DNA from: DASRYH01 sp035687245
Lineage (GTDB): Bacteria > Actinomycetota > Coriobacteriia > Anaerosomatales > PHET01
NCBI GenBank assembly: GCA_035687245.1
Contig: DASRYH010000013.1
Span: 1 to 18,325, forward strand
Length of the DNA: 18,325 nucleotides
Direction of reading: 5' to 3'
The position numbers were made by a program, and so were the translations under genes. Below the pieces are notes generated by a model. It ran no database searches and was not told the DNA's origin. It saw only the letters and a list, made by a program, of their open reading frames with translations. Below are positions 6,020 to 13,122 of this stretch, in pieces (the first letter of the stretch is position 1; the number at the start of each line of letters is the position of its first letter).

Positions 6020-7345
6020 GTGAACACCTCCACTAGGAACGTCACTATCGCCGCCTTGCTGCTGGTGGGTCTGATCGCGGGTGTCGCGTGGACCTGGTGG
6101 GACGAGCGCGTCCCCACCGATCGCCTGCTTCTCGCCGGCGACGTGCGCGCTGAGATCTACACCGTCGCGGCGCCGACGATCACGTACCCCACCCCTGACT
6201 ACGCCGTCGGAATCCCGTCGTCTTCGGCAAAGAGCATGACCGGCGCATCGAGCTCTCGGAGCGCTCGCCCGGCTGGCCGCTCGTCTCTGCCGGTGGTCTC
6301 GGGCCGGCTCGAGTCGGTGGCCGTGCGCCAAGGAGACGCCGTGGCCAAGGGTGACGTACTCGCCGTCCTCGACACCGCGATGCTCGACTTGGGAGTGCAG
6401 CAGGCCAAGACCGCCGCCGCGCGCGCCAAGACCGACGTCTCGCTGATGGAGTCGAACCTCGACACCGTGGCGGACAACCAAGGCAAGCTCGCCGACGCGA
6501 AGTCCAAGATCAACAAGGGCGCCGCGCAGCTCACCGACGCGCGCGCCAAACTCGTTGCAGCTCGCAAGAAGCTCGTCTCCACCCGCGCGAAGGCGCTGGC
6601 CGGCAAGAAGGCGATCGAGGCGCAGATCGCGGCGCTCGAGCAGCTCATCGCCAGCGGCGGCTCCAAGCCCGCCACGCCCACGCCCGGCCCCACACCGCAG
6701 CAGATACTCGCGACGCTCAAGACCAAGCTCGCTGAGCTCAACGCCGGCATTAAGCAGATGGACGCAGGCATCGCCAAGATGGATGCGGGCCTGAAGAAGA
6801 TGGACGCCGCGACAAAGAAGCTTGCTTCGGCGAAGTCGAAGCTGGCTACCGGCGCCTCTGCGCTGGCGGATGCGAAGACGCAGCTCAACACCGCCAAAGA
6901 CGTGCTGGGCAAGGTCGCCGACGCCCGCGCGGTCGCTGTGAAGTCCGCCGAAGCGCAACGTGACGCCGGCACTCTCACCGCACCCGTGGACGGCACCGTC
7001 ACCTTCGCCCGGCCCTCGGGCACGGTTGCGATGGTGGGCGCCCCGCTCGTGCGCATCGCGCCGACACGCACCCAGCTCGTCGACACCTACCTCACCGGCG
7101 AGCAGCTGGCGCGCATCGAGGTCGGATCGAAGGCTGAGATCGGCGCCGACAGCATCGAGGACCAGGTTCTTGCCGGCAGAGTCGTGACCATCGGCTCCGC
7201 CTACGTATTCCCGCCCACCAACTTCCCCACCGACATCGTGCACATGACGCGCGCGGTGAAGGTCACTGTTGCCATCGATTCGGCGACACGCATACCGCCG
7301 GGAACCCCGGTCGACCTGACCATCTTCACGACGAGCAGCCGGTAG
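6020..7345 (+). CDS. HlyD-type membrane fusion (adaptor) protein with long coiled-coil hairpin
   Basis: A 441-residue protein with an N-terminal membrane anchor (about 8-26). The first half of the lipoyl domain is VVSGRLESVAVRQGDAVAKG (92-111). A long alpha-hairpin (about 123-312) follows with strict heptads: L157, I164, L171, L178, L185, then a Pro/Gly-rich turn at 212-227 and heptads to about 296. The second lipoyl half is APVDGTVTFARPSGTVAMVG (321-340), and the C-terminus is a beta-barrel part. It would link an ABC exporter to outside structures or substrate. A Ser/Pro-rich stretch at about 53-91 interrupts the first lipoyl strand and looks like an insertion. GTG start; CGGAG lies about 11 nt upstream, so the ribosome-binding site is weak. 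It is the first gene of a seven-gene operon ending in tetR. Confidence 0.9.
   Translation: MNTSTRNVTIAALLLVGLIAGVAWTWWDERVPTDRLLLAGDVRAEIYTVAAPTITYPTPDYAVGIPSSSAKSMTGASSSRSARPAGRSSLPVVSGRLESVAVRQGDAVAKGDVLAVLDTAMLDLGVQQAKTAAARAKTDVSLMESNLDTVADNQGKLADAKSKINKGAAQLTDARAKLVAARKKLVSTRAKALAGKKAIEAQIAALEQLIASGGSKPATPTPGPTPQQILATLKTKLAELNAGIKQMDAGIAKMDAGLKKMDAATKKLASAKSKLATGASALADAKTQLNTAKDVLGKVADARAVAVKSAEAQRDAGTLTAPVDGTVTFARPSGTVAMVGAPLVRIAPTRTQLVDTYLTGEQLARIEVGSKAEIGADSIEDQVLAGRVVTIGSAYVFPPTNFPTDIVHMTRAVKVTVAIDSATRIPPGTPVDLTIFTTSSR
6746..6808 (+). repeat. Three 21-bp near-identical tandem units inside the adaptor gene
   Basis: Three consecutive 21-bp units (6746-6766, 6767-6787, 6788-6808) encode GIKQMDA, GIAKMDA and GLKKMDA, residues 243-263. 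Less similar heptads continue on both sides. This is duplication of a coiled-coil heptad within the coding frame, not an independent repeat element. Confidence 0.75.
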
Positions 7346-7386
7346 CGCCGGCACCCCGTGCCTGCGAGAACAGGAGCATGACGGAC

Positions 7387-8163
7387 ATGAGGAAGCGCAT
7401 CATTCCGATTCTGATCGTGATTGCGATCGCCGCCGGAGGCTACTGGTGGTGGATCACCTACGGCCCCGGTAACCCGGCCGCCGACGGCGTTCTGGGCGGC
7501 AGCGGCACGATCGAGGCCGAACAGGTCGTCATCACGCCGCAGGCCAGCGGCCGCATCATCGAGTCGCCTGCCGAAGAGGGCGCGAGCGTGAAGAAGGACG
7601 ACGTCCTCTACAAGCTCGACCCCGCCTTGCTTCAGCTCGCGGTCGACCAGGCGGAGTCTGGCGTGAAAGCCGCCAAGACCAACTACGAGCACGTCAAAGA
7701 CGACAGCGGCTCGAACAAGGCCGAGCGCGCGGCTGCCAAGGCGCAGTACGAACAGGCCAAGGTCGCTCGCGAGATGGCCAAGGTGCAGCTGGACTACGCG
7801 GTCGTGAAGTCGCCGATCGACGGCGTCCTGTCCAACGTCGCTGCCAAGACCGGCGAGAACGCCGTCCCCGGCTCAACGCTGGCTATCGTGAGCGACACCG
7901 GCCACCTCACCGTCACCATCTACGTGCCGGAGAACGAGATCGGCTTGGTCAAGATCGGGCAGGCCGGCGAGGTCACCACCGACTCGACCCAGAAGGCCTA
8001 CAACGCCAAGGTCGTCTTCGTCGCGACGCAGGCCGAGTTCACTCCGGCCTCCATCGAGACCAAGGACCAGCGCGTGAAGCTCGTCTACCAGGTCAAGCTC
8101 GCTCTGACCGACTCCGACGCCGCCCTGAAGCCGGGCATGCCCGCCGACGTGGTGCTCAAGTAA
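7387..8163 (+). CDS. Second HlyD/YbhG-type membrane fusion protein
   Basis: A protein of 258 residues with an N-terminal anchor (RIIPILIVIAIAAGGYWWW). The first lipoyl half runs about GSGTIEAEQVVITPQASGRI to KKDDVLYKLDP. A short alpha-hairpin contains NKAERAAAKAQYEQAKVARE. The second lipoyl half has YAVVKSPIDGVLSNVAAKTG, and the C-terminal barrel ends in LKPGMPADVVLK. It resembles YbhG/EmrA-like adaptors. The start at 7387 puts AGGAG (7372-7376) at a normal 10-nt gap; the ATG at 7378, three codons upstream, is only 1 nt from it but cannot be excluded. Its TAA overlaps the ATG of the ATPase by one base. Two adaptors of different hairpin length in one operon is unusual. Confidence 0.9.
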   Translation: MRKRIIPILIVIAIAAGGYWWWITYGPGNPAADGVLGGSGTIEAEQVVITPQASGRIIESPAEEGASVKKDDVLYKLDPALLQLAVDQAESGVKAAKTNYEHVKDDSGSNKAERAAAKAQYEQAKVAREMAKVQLDYAVVKSPIDGVLSNVAAKTGENAVPGSTLAIVSDTGHLTVTIYVPENEIGLVKIGQAGEVTTDSTQKAYNAKVVFVATQAEFTPASIETKDQRVKLVYQVKLALTDSDAALKPGMPADVVLK

Positions 8164-9161
8164 TGACGACGTCTTCGGACACCGGCCTGGCAATCGACGC
8201 GCGCGAACTGCGGCGCAACTTTGGCGACCTCGTTGCGGTCGACGGCGTCTCGCTCGAGATCGGACGCGGACAGGTCTTTGGCCTGGTGGGCCCGGACGGC
8301 GCAGGCAAGTCCACGCTCATTCGCATGCTGACAACGGTGCTCGCCCCCACCTCGGGCGACGCGCTCATCTTCGGCAAGTCGGTCGTGACCGAGCCGCACG
8401 ACGTGAAGCCGCGCATCGGATACATGTCGCAGCAGTTCTCGCTCTACGGCGACCTGACGGTCCAGGAGAACCTCGACTTCTTCGCGGAGCTCCGCGGCGT
8501 GACCCGAGCCGACATCAAGTCGCGCTCCGAGCGCCTGCTCGAATTCTCGGGCCTCACCGAGTTCCGCAAGCGTCAGGCGCAGTTCCTCTCCGGCGGCATG
8601 AAGCAGAAGCTCGCGCTAGCCGCCACGCTCATCTCAGAGCCCGACATGCTCTTTCTCGACGAGCCCACCACCGGCGTCGACCCCGTCTCGCGCCGCGAGT
8701 TCTGGCGCATCATCAGCGACCTGCACCGCCAAGGCATCACGGTCTTTGTGGCGACGCCCTACATGGACGAGGCCGATCGCTGCGACGAGATCGCGTTCAT
8801 GACGCAAGGCAAGATCATCTTGCGCGACACGCCCTCGGGCATGAAGCGCCGCGTCCCGGGCCGCGTGATTGAAGTGGTAGTGAGCGACTACCACGAAGCG
8901 ATGACGGTCGCCCGCGCACTGCCTTTCGTGAACAGCGTGGACGCCTCTGGAGATCGGCTGCGCATCCTCGTGGACAACGAGACAGCCGACTGTGAGGAGT
9001 GCCTGAGGAAGGCCTTCGCCGAAGCCGGCTTCGACGTCTCGCAGATGCACCCGTCCTCCACCGACCTCGAGATGGCGTTCGCGACCCTTATCCCTTCGGC
9101 GGCGCCTGCGGGCGGCTTCGAGACGACCGCCGACGAACCGGTTCTGGGGGTCGCCGAATGA
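8163..9161 (+). CDS. ABC exporter ATPase A (YbhF N-terminal-half type)
   Basis: A 332-residue ATPase. Walker A is GPDGAGKST (43-51), the Q-loop is YMSQQFSLY with Gln90, the signature LSGGM is at 142-146, and Walker B is MLFLDE (162-167) with catalytic Glu167. The switch position reads ATPYMDEAD, so the usual His is Pro199. Walker A with Asp in place of Asn and a missing switch His are, from memory, also found in the first half of YbhF. The C-terminal part (about 225-332) is a regulatory extension seen in drug-export ATPases. It would pair with the second ATPase of the operon (11435-12421) to drive the two ABC-2 permeases. It overlaps the adaptor gene before it by 1 nt (TAATG) and the permease after it by 4 nt (ATGA). 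Confidence 0.94.
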   Translation: MTTSSDTGLAIDARELRRNFGDLVAVDGVSLEIGRGQVFGLVGPDGAGKSTLIRMLTTVLAPTSGDALIFGKSVVTEPHDVKPRIGYMSQQFSLYGDLTVQENLDFFAELRGVTRADIKSRSERLLEFSGLTEFRKRQAQFLSGGMKQKLALAATLISEPDMLFLDEPTTGVDPVSRREFWRIISDLHRQGITVFVATPYMDEADRCDEIAFMTQGKIILRDTPSGMKRRVPGRVIEVVVSDYHEAMTVARALPFVNSVDASGDRLRILVDNETADCEECLRKAFAEAGFDVSQMHPSSTDLEMAFATLIPSAAPAGGFETTADEPVLGVAE

Positions 9162-10285
9162 GACGGATCCTGGCTATCGCGCGCAAGGACTTCCTACACA
9201 TCATCCGAGACAAGCGGATGCTGGGCGTCATCCTCATCATGCCGCTCGTGCAGCTCTTCCTCTACGCATACGCGCTCTCCTTCGACATCAAGCACCTGCC
9301 CACCGCGGTGCTCGATCTGGACCGCACGACCTACAGCCGCCAGTACGTTGACGCGCTGCAGCAGTCCAACTACTTCGACGTGAACAAGCGTCTCGTGCGC
9401 TTCGACGACGTCGACACCGCGTTCCTGTCCAACGAGGCCAAGGTGTGCGTCGTGGTAGGACGCGGCTTTGGCCACGACGTAGCTTCGGGACGTGCGGGCG
9501 CGGTTCAGCTGCTGGTGGACGGAAGTGATGCGAACTCCGCCCAGCTTGGCCAGGCGTACGCGGGCGCGCTCTCGCGCATCTATGGTGGCCGAATCCTGGT
9601 CAACCAGTTCGAGGCGAAGGGCTTCAACGTGGCTTCGGCGGCCGGCCTCACCTCCTCGATACGCACCTGGTACAACCCCGAGGGGCGTTCGGCTTACTAC
9701 TTCGTGCCGGGCCTGATCGTGGTGCTCGTGACGATGGTGACCACCATCCAAACGGCTAACACGCTCGTGAAGGAGAAGGAGAACGGCACCTACGAGCAGC
9801 TCATCGTCTCGCCGATCCGCCGAATCGAGTTGATGCTCGGCAAGATCATGCCGTGGGCGCTCATCGGCGCGCTCGACATCATCATCATCGCGACGATCGG
9901 GCTTGTGGTCTTCCGAATACCCTTCCGCGGCTCAGCGCTGCTACTGGCCCTCTCCAGCCTGCTCTACGTGCTATGCACGCTCGGGCTGGGGCTGATTGTC
10001 TCGGCACGCGCGTCGTCGGTCGATACCGCCAATCAGCTCGCCGCGCTCATCAGCTTCCTGCCGACGTTCATGCTCTCAGGCTTCGTCTTCCCCATCAGCA
10101 ACCTGCCGGTCTTCCTTCAGTTCGTGAGCTACCTCTATCCGGCGCGCTACTTCATGTCGATCGTGCGCATCATCTTTCTGAAGGGCGGCTCGTTTGGCGT
10201 GCTGTGGCCTAACATCGCGGCACTCGCCATATTCGCGACGGTGATCATCGTGGCGGCCGCAGCCCTCTATCGCGAGAGGGCGTGA
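9158..10285 (+). CDS. ABC-2 type export permease 1 (YbhS/YbhR-like)
   Basis: A 375-residue membrane protein of the ABC2_membrane_3 type. A cytoplasmic start (LAIARKDFLHIIRDKRML) is followed by a first helix at about 22-41, a large extracytoplasmic domain (about 42-180), and a C-terminal bundle of five helices. Between the second and third helices is the conserved cytoplasmic element KEKENGTYEQLIVSPIRRIE. Further motifs are MLSGFVFPISNLP and YLYPARYFM. Homology and the ATGA overlap with the ATPase fix the start at 9158; an extension to 8999 in the same frame would lie inside the ATPase gene. It is expected to pair with permease 2 as a heterodimeric channel. The substrate is unknown; relatives export drugs, bile-acid-like compounds or ions. 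Confidence 0.94.
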   Translation: MRRILAIARKDFLHIIRDKRMLGVILIMPLVQLFLYAYALSFDIKHLPTAVLDLDRTTYSRQYVDALQQSNYFDVNKRLVRFDDVDTAFLSNEAKVCVVVGRGFGHDVASGRAGAVQLLVDGSDANSAQLGQAYAGALSRIYGGRILVNQFEAKGFNVASAAGLTSSIRTWYNPEGRSAYYFVPGLIVVLVTMVTTIQTANTLVKEKENGTYEQLIVSPIRRIELMLGKIMPWALIGALDIIIIATIGLVVFRIPFRGSALLLALSSLLYVLCTLGLGLIVSARASSVDTANQLAALISFLPTFMLSGFVFPISNLPVFLQFVSYLYPARYFMSIVRIIFLKGGSFGVLWPNIAALAIFATVIIVAAAALYRERA

Positions 10286-11415
10286 CGAGCATGTCGTGGA
10301 AGCGCATCAAGCTACTCATCTGGAAAGAGTTCACGCAGCTCAAGCGCGATAAGTCGATGCTGCCGATCCTGTTTATCATGCCGGTCATACAGCTGATCTT
10401 GTTCGGATATGTCGTGGGCTCCGACGTACGCAATCTGCGTATGGCAGTGCTCGACCAGGACGGTACGGCTGTCTCCCGCCGAATCGCCGACGCTTTCTCC
10501 GGCTCGGGCTACTTCAAGATCGTGGACCGGCCGACCTCTGAGGCCGAGCTCAAGGACGATATCGACGGTGGCAAGGTCGTCGTGGCCGTCGTCATCCCGC
10601 GCGGTACCGGCAACTCGGTGAAGGGCAAGCGCGCATCGCAGGTCCAGATCATCGTGGACGGAAGCGACTCGCGCGCGAGCCAGGTGGCCTCCAGCTACTC
10701 GCAGGGCGTGATCTCGAACCTGTCCAACGAGCTCTACCCTTCGGCGATCATGAAGCGCGGCAGCCCCGCGGGTGTCGACGCACGCGTGCGCGTGCTCTAC
10801 AACCCAACGATGCGTGCCGTGAACACGATGGTGCCGGCTCTGCTCGCCTTCATCCTCATGATGTCGGTACAGAACACGATGAGCCAGGCGATCGTGAAGG
10901 AACGGGAGCGGGGCACGCTCGAGCAGATCTTCGTGACGCCCATCAGCAGAGGCGAGTACCTGCTCGGCAAACTGCTCCCCTACGCGGCCGTCGCTGTCAT
11001 CCAGGTGATCGTGACTTTCATCGTGGGCACGCTGTGGTTCCGGGTACCGTTCCGAGGCTCTGTCGTGGTGCTCGGATTCGGTCTCATGCTGTTCATGTTC
11101 TCTGCTCTCGGTCTGGGCATGATCATCTCTCTGACCTCCACGACGCGGCAGCAAGCACAGCAGATGGCGATGTTCCTCCAGCTGCCAACGATGATGCTGT
11201 CCGGCTTCATGTTTCCGATCGAGGCCTTCCCCCGCTGGCTCTACGCCCTCACCTACGCAATCCCGCTCCGCTACGCCCTCGTGATCGTGCGCTCGAACTT
11301 CCTCAAGGGCTCGACGATCTCGACGCTGTGGATGCAGTTCATGGCGATGGCGGTCTTCTCCGTTCTGCTCTTCCTGTTCGGCCTCACCCGCTTCCGCAAG
11401 CGGCTCGCCGACTAG
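10282..11415 (+). CDS. ABC-2 type export permease 2 (YbhR/YbhS-like)
   Basis: A 377-residue partner of permease 1 with the same layout: LLIWKEFTQLKRDKSML, first helix (about 26-44), extracytoplasmic domain with MAVLDQDGTAVSRRIADAF, then five helices with VKERERGTLEQIFVTPISRG and MLSGFMFPIEAFPRWLYA. The GTG at 10282 overlaps the stop of permease 1 (GTGA), suggesting coupling. An ATG at 10291 lies at a better distance from GAGAGG (10274-10279) and may be the true start, giving 374 residues. The gene is 19 nt before the second ATPase gene. The two permeases are clearly related and probably arose by an old duplication. Confidence 0.93.
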   Translation: MTSMSWKRIKLLIWKEFTQLKRDKSMLPILFIMPVIQLILFGYVVGSDVRNLRMAVLDQDGTAVSRRIADAFSGSGYFKIVDRPTSEAELKDDIDGGKVVVAVVIPRGTGNSVKGKRASQVQIIVDGSDSRASQVASSYSQGVISNLSNELYPSAIMKRGSPAGVDARVRVLYNPTMRAVNTMVPALLAFILMMSVQNTMSQAIVKERERGTLEQIFVTPISRGEYLLGKLLPYAAVAVIQVIVTFIVGTLWFRVPFRGSVVVLGFGLMLFMFSALGLGMIISLTSTTRQQAQQMAMFLQLPTMMLSGFMFPIEAFPRWLYALTYAIPLRYALVIVRSNFLKGSTISTLWMQFMAMAVFSVLLFLFGLTRFRKRLAD

Positions 11416-11434
11416 CCGAAAGCGAATCAAACCC

Positions 11435-12421
11435 ATGCGCCTGCCTTGGACAAAAGAACCCGCGCCACCCCGAGTCGTCCCCGCGGACGGCGACGCGATC
11501 GTCGTATCCGGTCTCAAGAAGTGCTTCGGCGACTTCACTGCGGTCAACGGCATCGACTTCACCGTGAAGCGCGGTGAGATCTTCGGCTTCCTCGGGCCCA
11601 ACGGCAGCGGCAAGTCCACGACGATCCGTATGCTCTGTGGCGTCATCGAGCCCACCGAAGGCGGCGCCACCGTCATGGGCTATGACATCGCGAGCGAGGC
11701 CGAACTCGTGCGCCTCAACATCGGCTACATGTCGCAGAAGTTCTCGCTCTTCCAGGACCTTACGGTCGATGAGAACCTCAAGTTCTACGCCGGCGTCTAC
11801 GGCCTGACCGACGAGAAGTTCGCCGAACGCCGCGCCTACATCCTCAAGATGGCAGACCTCGAGGGCCGCGAGGACGAGCTGACCGCGAACCTGTCGGTGG
11901 GCTGGAAGCAGCGCCTCGCGTTGGGCTGCGCCACCATCCACGAGCCCAAACTCATCTTCCTCGACGAGCCGACCTCGGGCGTCGACCCCAACGCGCGCCG
12001 CCAGTTCTGGGAGCTGCTCTACGAACTTGCCCGTGAGGGCGTAACGCTGTTTGTCACGACGCACTACATGGATGAGGCAACTCACTGCAACCGGCTCGCC
12101 TTCATTTACAGGGGCGACATCATCGCCGAAGGCACCCCGCAGGAGGTCAAAGGCGTGCTCGCGCACGACACGATCCTGCAGTTCGAGGTGGAGGACGGCG
12201 AAGGGGCGCTGGCACGGCTTCGCGAGCACGAAGCCGTGGTGGACGTCTACATGCAAGGAGCGCTCGTGAACGTGAACATTGGCTCCAATTCGGCGGCCGA
12301 CGCGCGTCTGGCCGACTACCTCGCCGAAGCCGGCTATCCCGTTCTGCACGAGGAGGTCGTCGAGCCCACGCTTGAGGACGCGTTCGTGCATCTCGTGGGA
12401 ACCCAAGGAGGCCGCGCCTAA
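11435..12421 (+). CDS. ABC exporter ATPase B (YbhF C-terminal-half type)
   Basis: A 328-residue ATPase. Walker A is GPNGSGKST (54-62), the Q-loop YMSQKFSLF has Gln101, Walker B is LIFLDE (173-178), and the switch His210 is in VTTHYMDEAT. All of these are canonical. The signature is LSVGW (153-157) instead of LSGGQ. From memory, the second half of E. coli YbhF also carries a changed signature (LPLGF-type). Combined with ATPase A, the site made of A's Walker motifs and B's signature would be degenerate, and the other site intact. No clear ribosome-binding site precedes the ATG, so translation may depend on the permease gene 19 nt upstream. Its TAA overlaps the ATG of tetR by 1 nt. Confidence 0.94.
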   Translation: MRLPWTKEPAPPRVVPADGDAIVVSGLKKCFGDFTAVNGIDFTVKRGEIFGFLGPNGSGKSTTIRMLCGVIEPTEGGATVMGYDIASEAELVRLNIGYMSQKFSLFQDLTVDENLKFYAGVYGLTDEKFAERRAYILKMADLEGREDELTANLSVGWKQRLALGCATIHEPKLIFLDEPTSGVDPNARRQFWELLYELAREGVTLFVTTHYMDEATHCNRLAFIYRGDIIAEGTPQEVKGVLAHDTILQFEVEDGEGALARLREHEAVVDVYMQGALVNVNIGSNSAADARLADYLAEAGYPVLHEEVVEPTLEDAFVHLVGTQGGRA

Positions 12422-13053
12422 TGAAGATGCACGATGTCCCACAAGACAGCCCGTACTTCGCCGAGTTCATCGCTGGCCGACGCGGTGAGATCCTCGATGC
12501 CGCGATGCGAGTCTTCGCCGAGAAGGGCTACACAGGCGGATCCATGCGCGACATCGCCCAGCGGGTGGGTGTAAGCGAGCCCGCGATCTACAAGCACTTC
12601 GGCAGCAAGGAGGACCTCTTCCTCGCGCTGCTGAAGCTCGGCGCTTTGCACGCGCATCGCAACATCTTCAGGACGATCGACTCGCTTGCCGCCGACAACC
12701 TTCGGGAGCAGGCACTCGAGACGATTCGCAGTCGGCGCGCCATGGCGGGCAAGTGGGGACCCGGTTTCCGCAACCTCATGTCAGCGGCGGCGAAGAACCC
12801 GCGCTTCACCGCGGCCTACCGCGACGAGCTCGTGGTGCCGATCTACGAGCGACTCCAAGACAAGGCCGCCGAGCTCGACGTCGCCTTCGACGTGCCCAAC
12901 GCCGACGCTACGCGACCGCAACGAGTGCGCGCGCTGATGGCCCTGATTGTGGGCTTCGCCGTGAGCTCCTTCGTGATGCAGGACGAACCCGACGAGGCCG
13001 TCATGGATGCCGCCCTCGCGATTATGGACTGGCAGGGCGAGCCTGTCGGTTAG
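12421..13053 (+). CDS. TetR/AcrR-family transcriptional regulator
   Basis: A 210-residue repressor-type protein. The N-terminal helix-turn-helix (about 20-66) reads RGEILDAAMRVFAEKGYTGG, SMRDIAQRVGVSEPAIYKHF and GSKEDLF, a textbook TetR motif. The C-terminal part (70-210) is a helical ligand-binding and dimer domain with little conservation. The gene is last in the export operon, joined to ATPase B by a 1-nt overlap (TAATG), so regulator and exporter are made together. In E. coli the TetR-type CecR (YbiH) similarly controls ybhGFSR. The palindrome at 5961-5984 is the natural target. The ligand is unknown but is likely a substrate of the exporter. Confidence 0.94.
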   Translation: MKMHDVPQDSPYFAEFIAGRRGEILDAAMRVFAEKGYTGGSMRDIAQRVGVSEPAIYKHFGSKEDLFLALLKLGALHAHRNIFRTIDSLAADNLREQALETIRSRRAMAGKWGPGFRNLMSAAAKNPRFTAAYRDELVVPIYERLQDKAAELDVAFDVPNADATRPQRVRALMALIVGFAVSSFVMQDEPDEAVMDAALAIMDWQGEPVG

Positions 13054-13061
13054 CCGCACAA

Positions 13062-13079
13062 CGCGCGGTCATTCGCGCG
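13062..13079. terminator. Weak hairpin between convergent genes
   Basis: CGCGCG (13062-13067) and CGCGCG (13074-13079) are self-complementary and close a 6-nt loop in the 69-nt space between tetR and the convergent FAD dehydrogenase gene. No T-run follows on either strand. It may slow transcription from both sides, but is a poor intrinsic terminator. Confidence 0.25.
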
Positions 13080-13122
13080 GCGAGCACGCGCCACGCTCTG
13101 CCGCACGCATGCACCGCCACAG

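Noticed and set aside
5978..7354. 458-codon minus-strand frame opposite the first adaptor
   Set aside because: It is a low-complexity Arg/Gly/His/Leu translation and mirrors the repetitive Ala/Lys-rich coiled-coil gene; it has no recognisable domain.
10312..11676. 454-codon minus-strand frame opposite permease 2
   Set aside because: It spans two unrelated plus-strand genes and has a shadow-like His/Glu/Arg composition.
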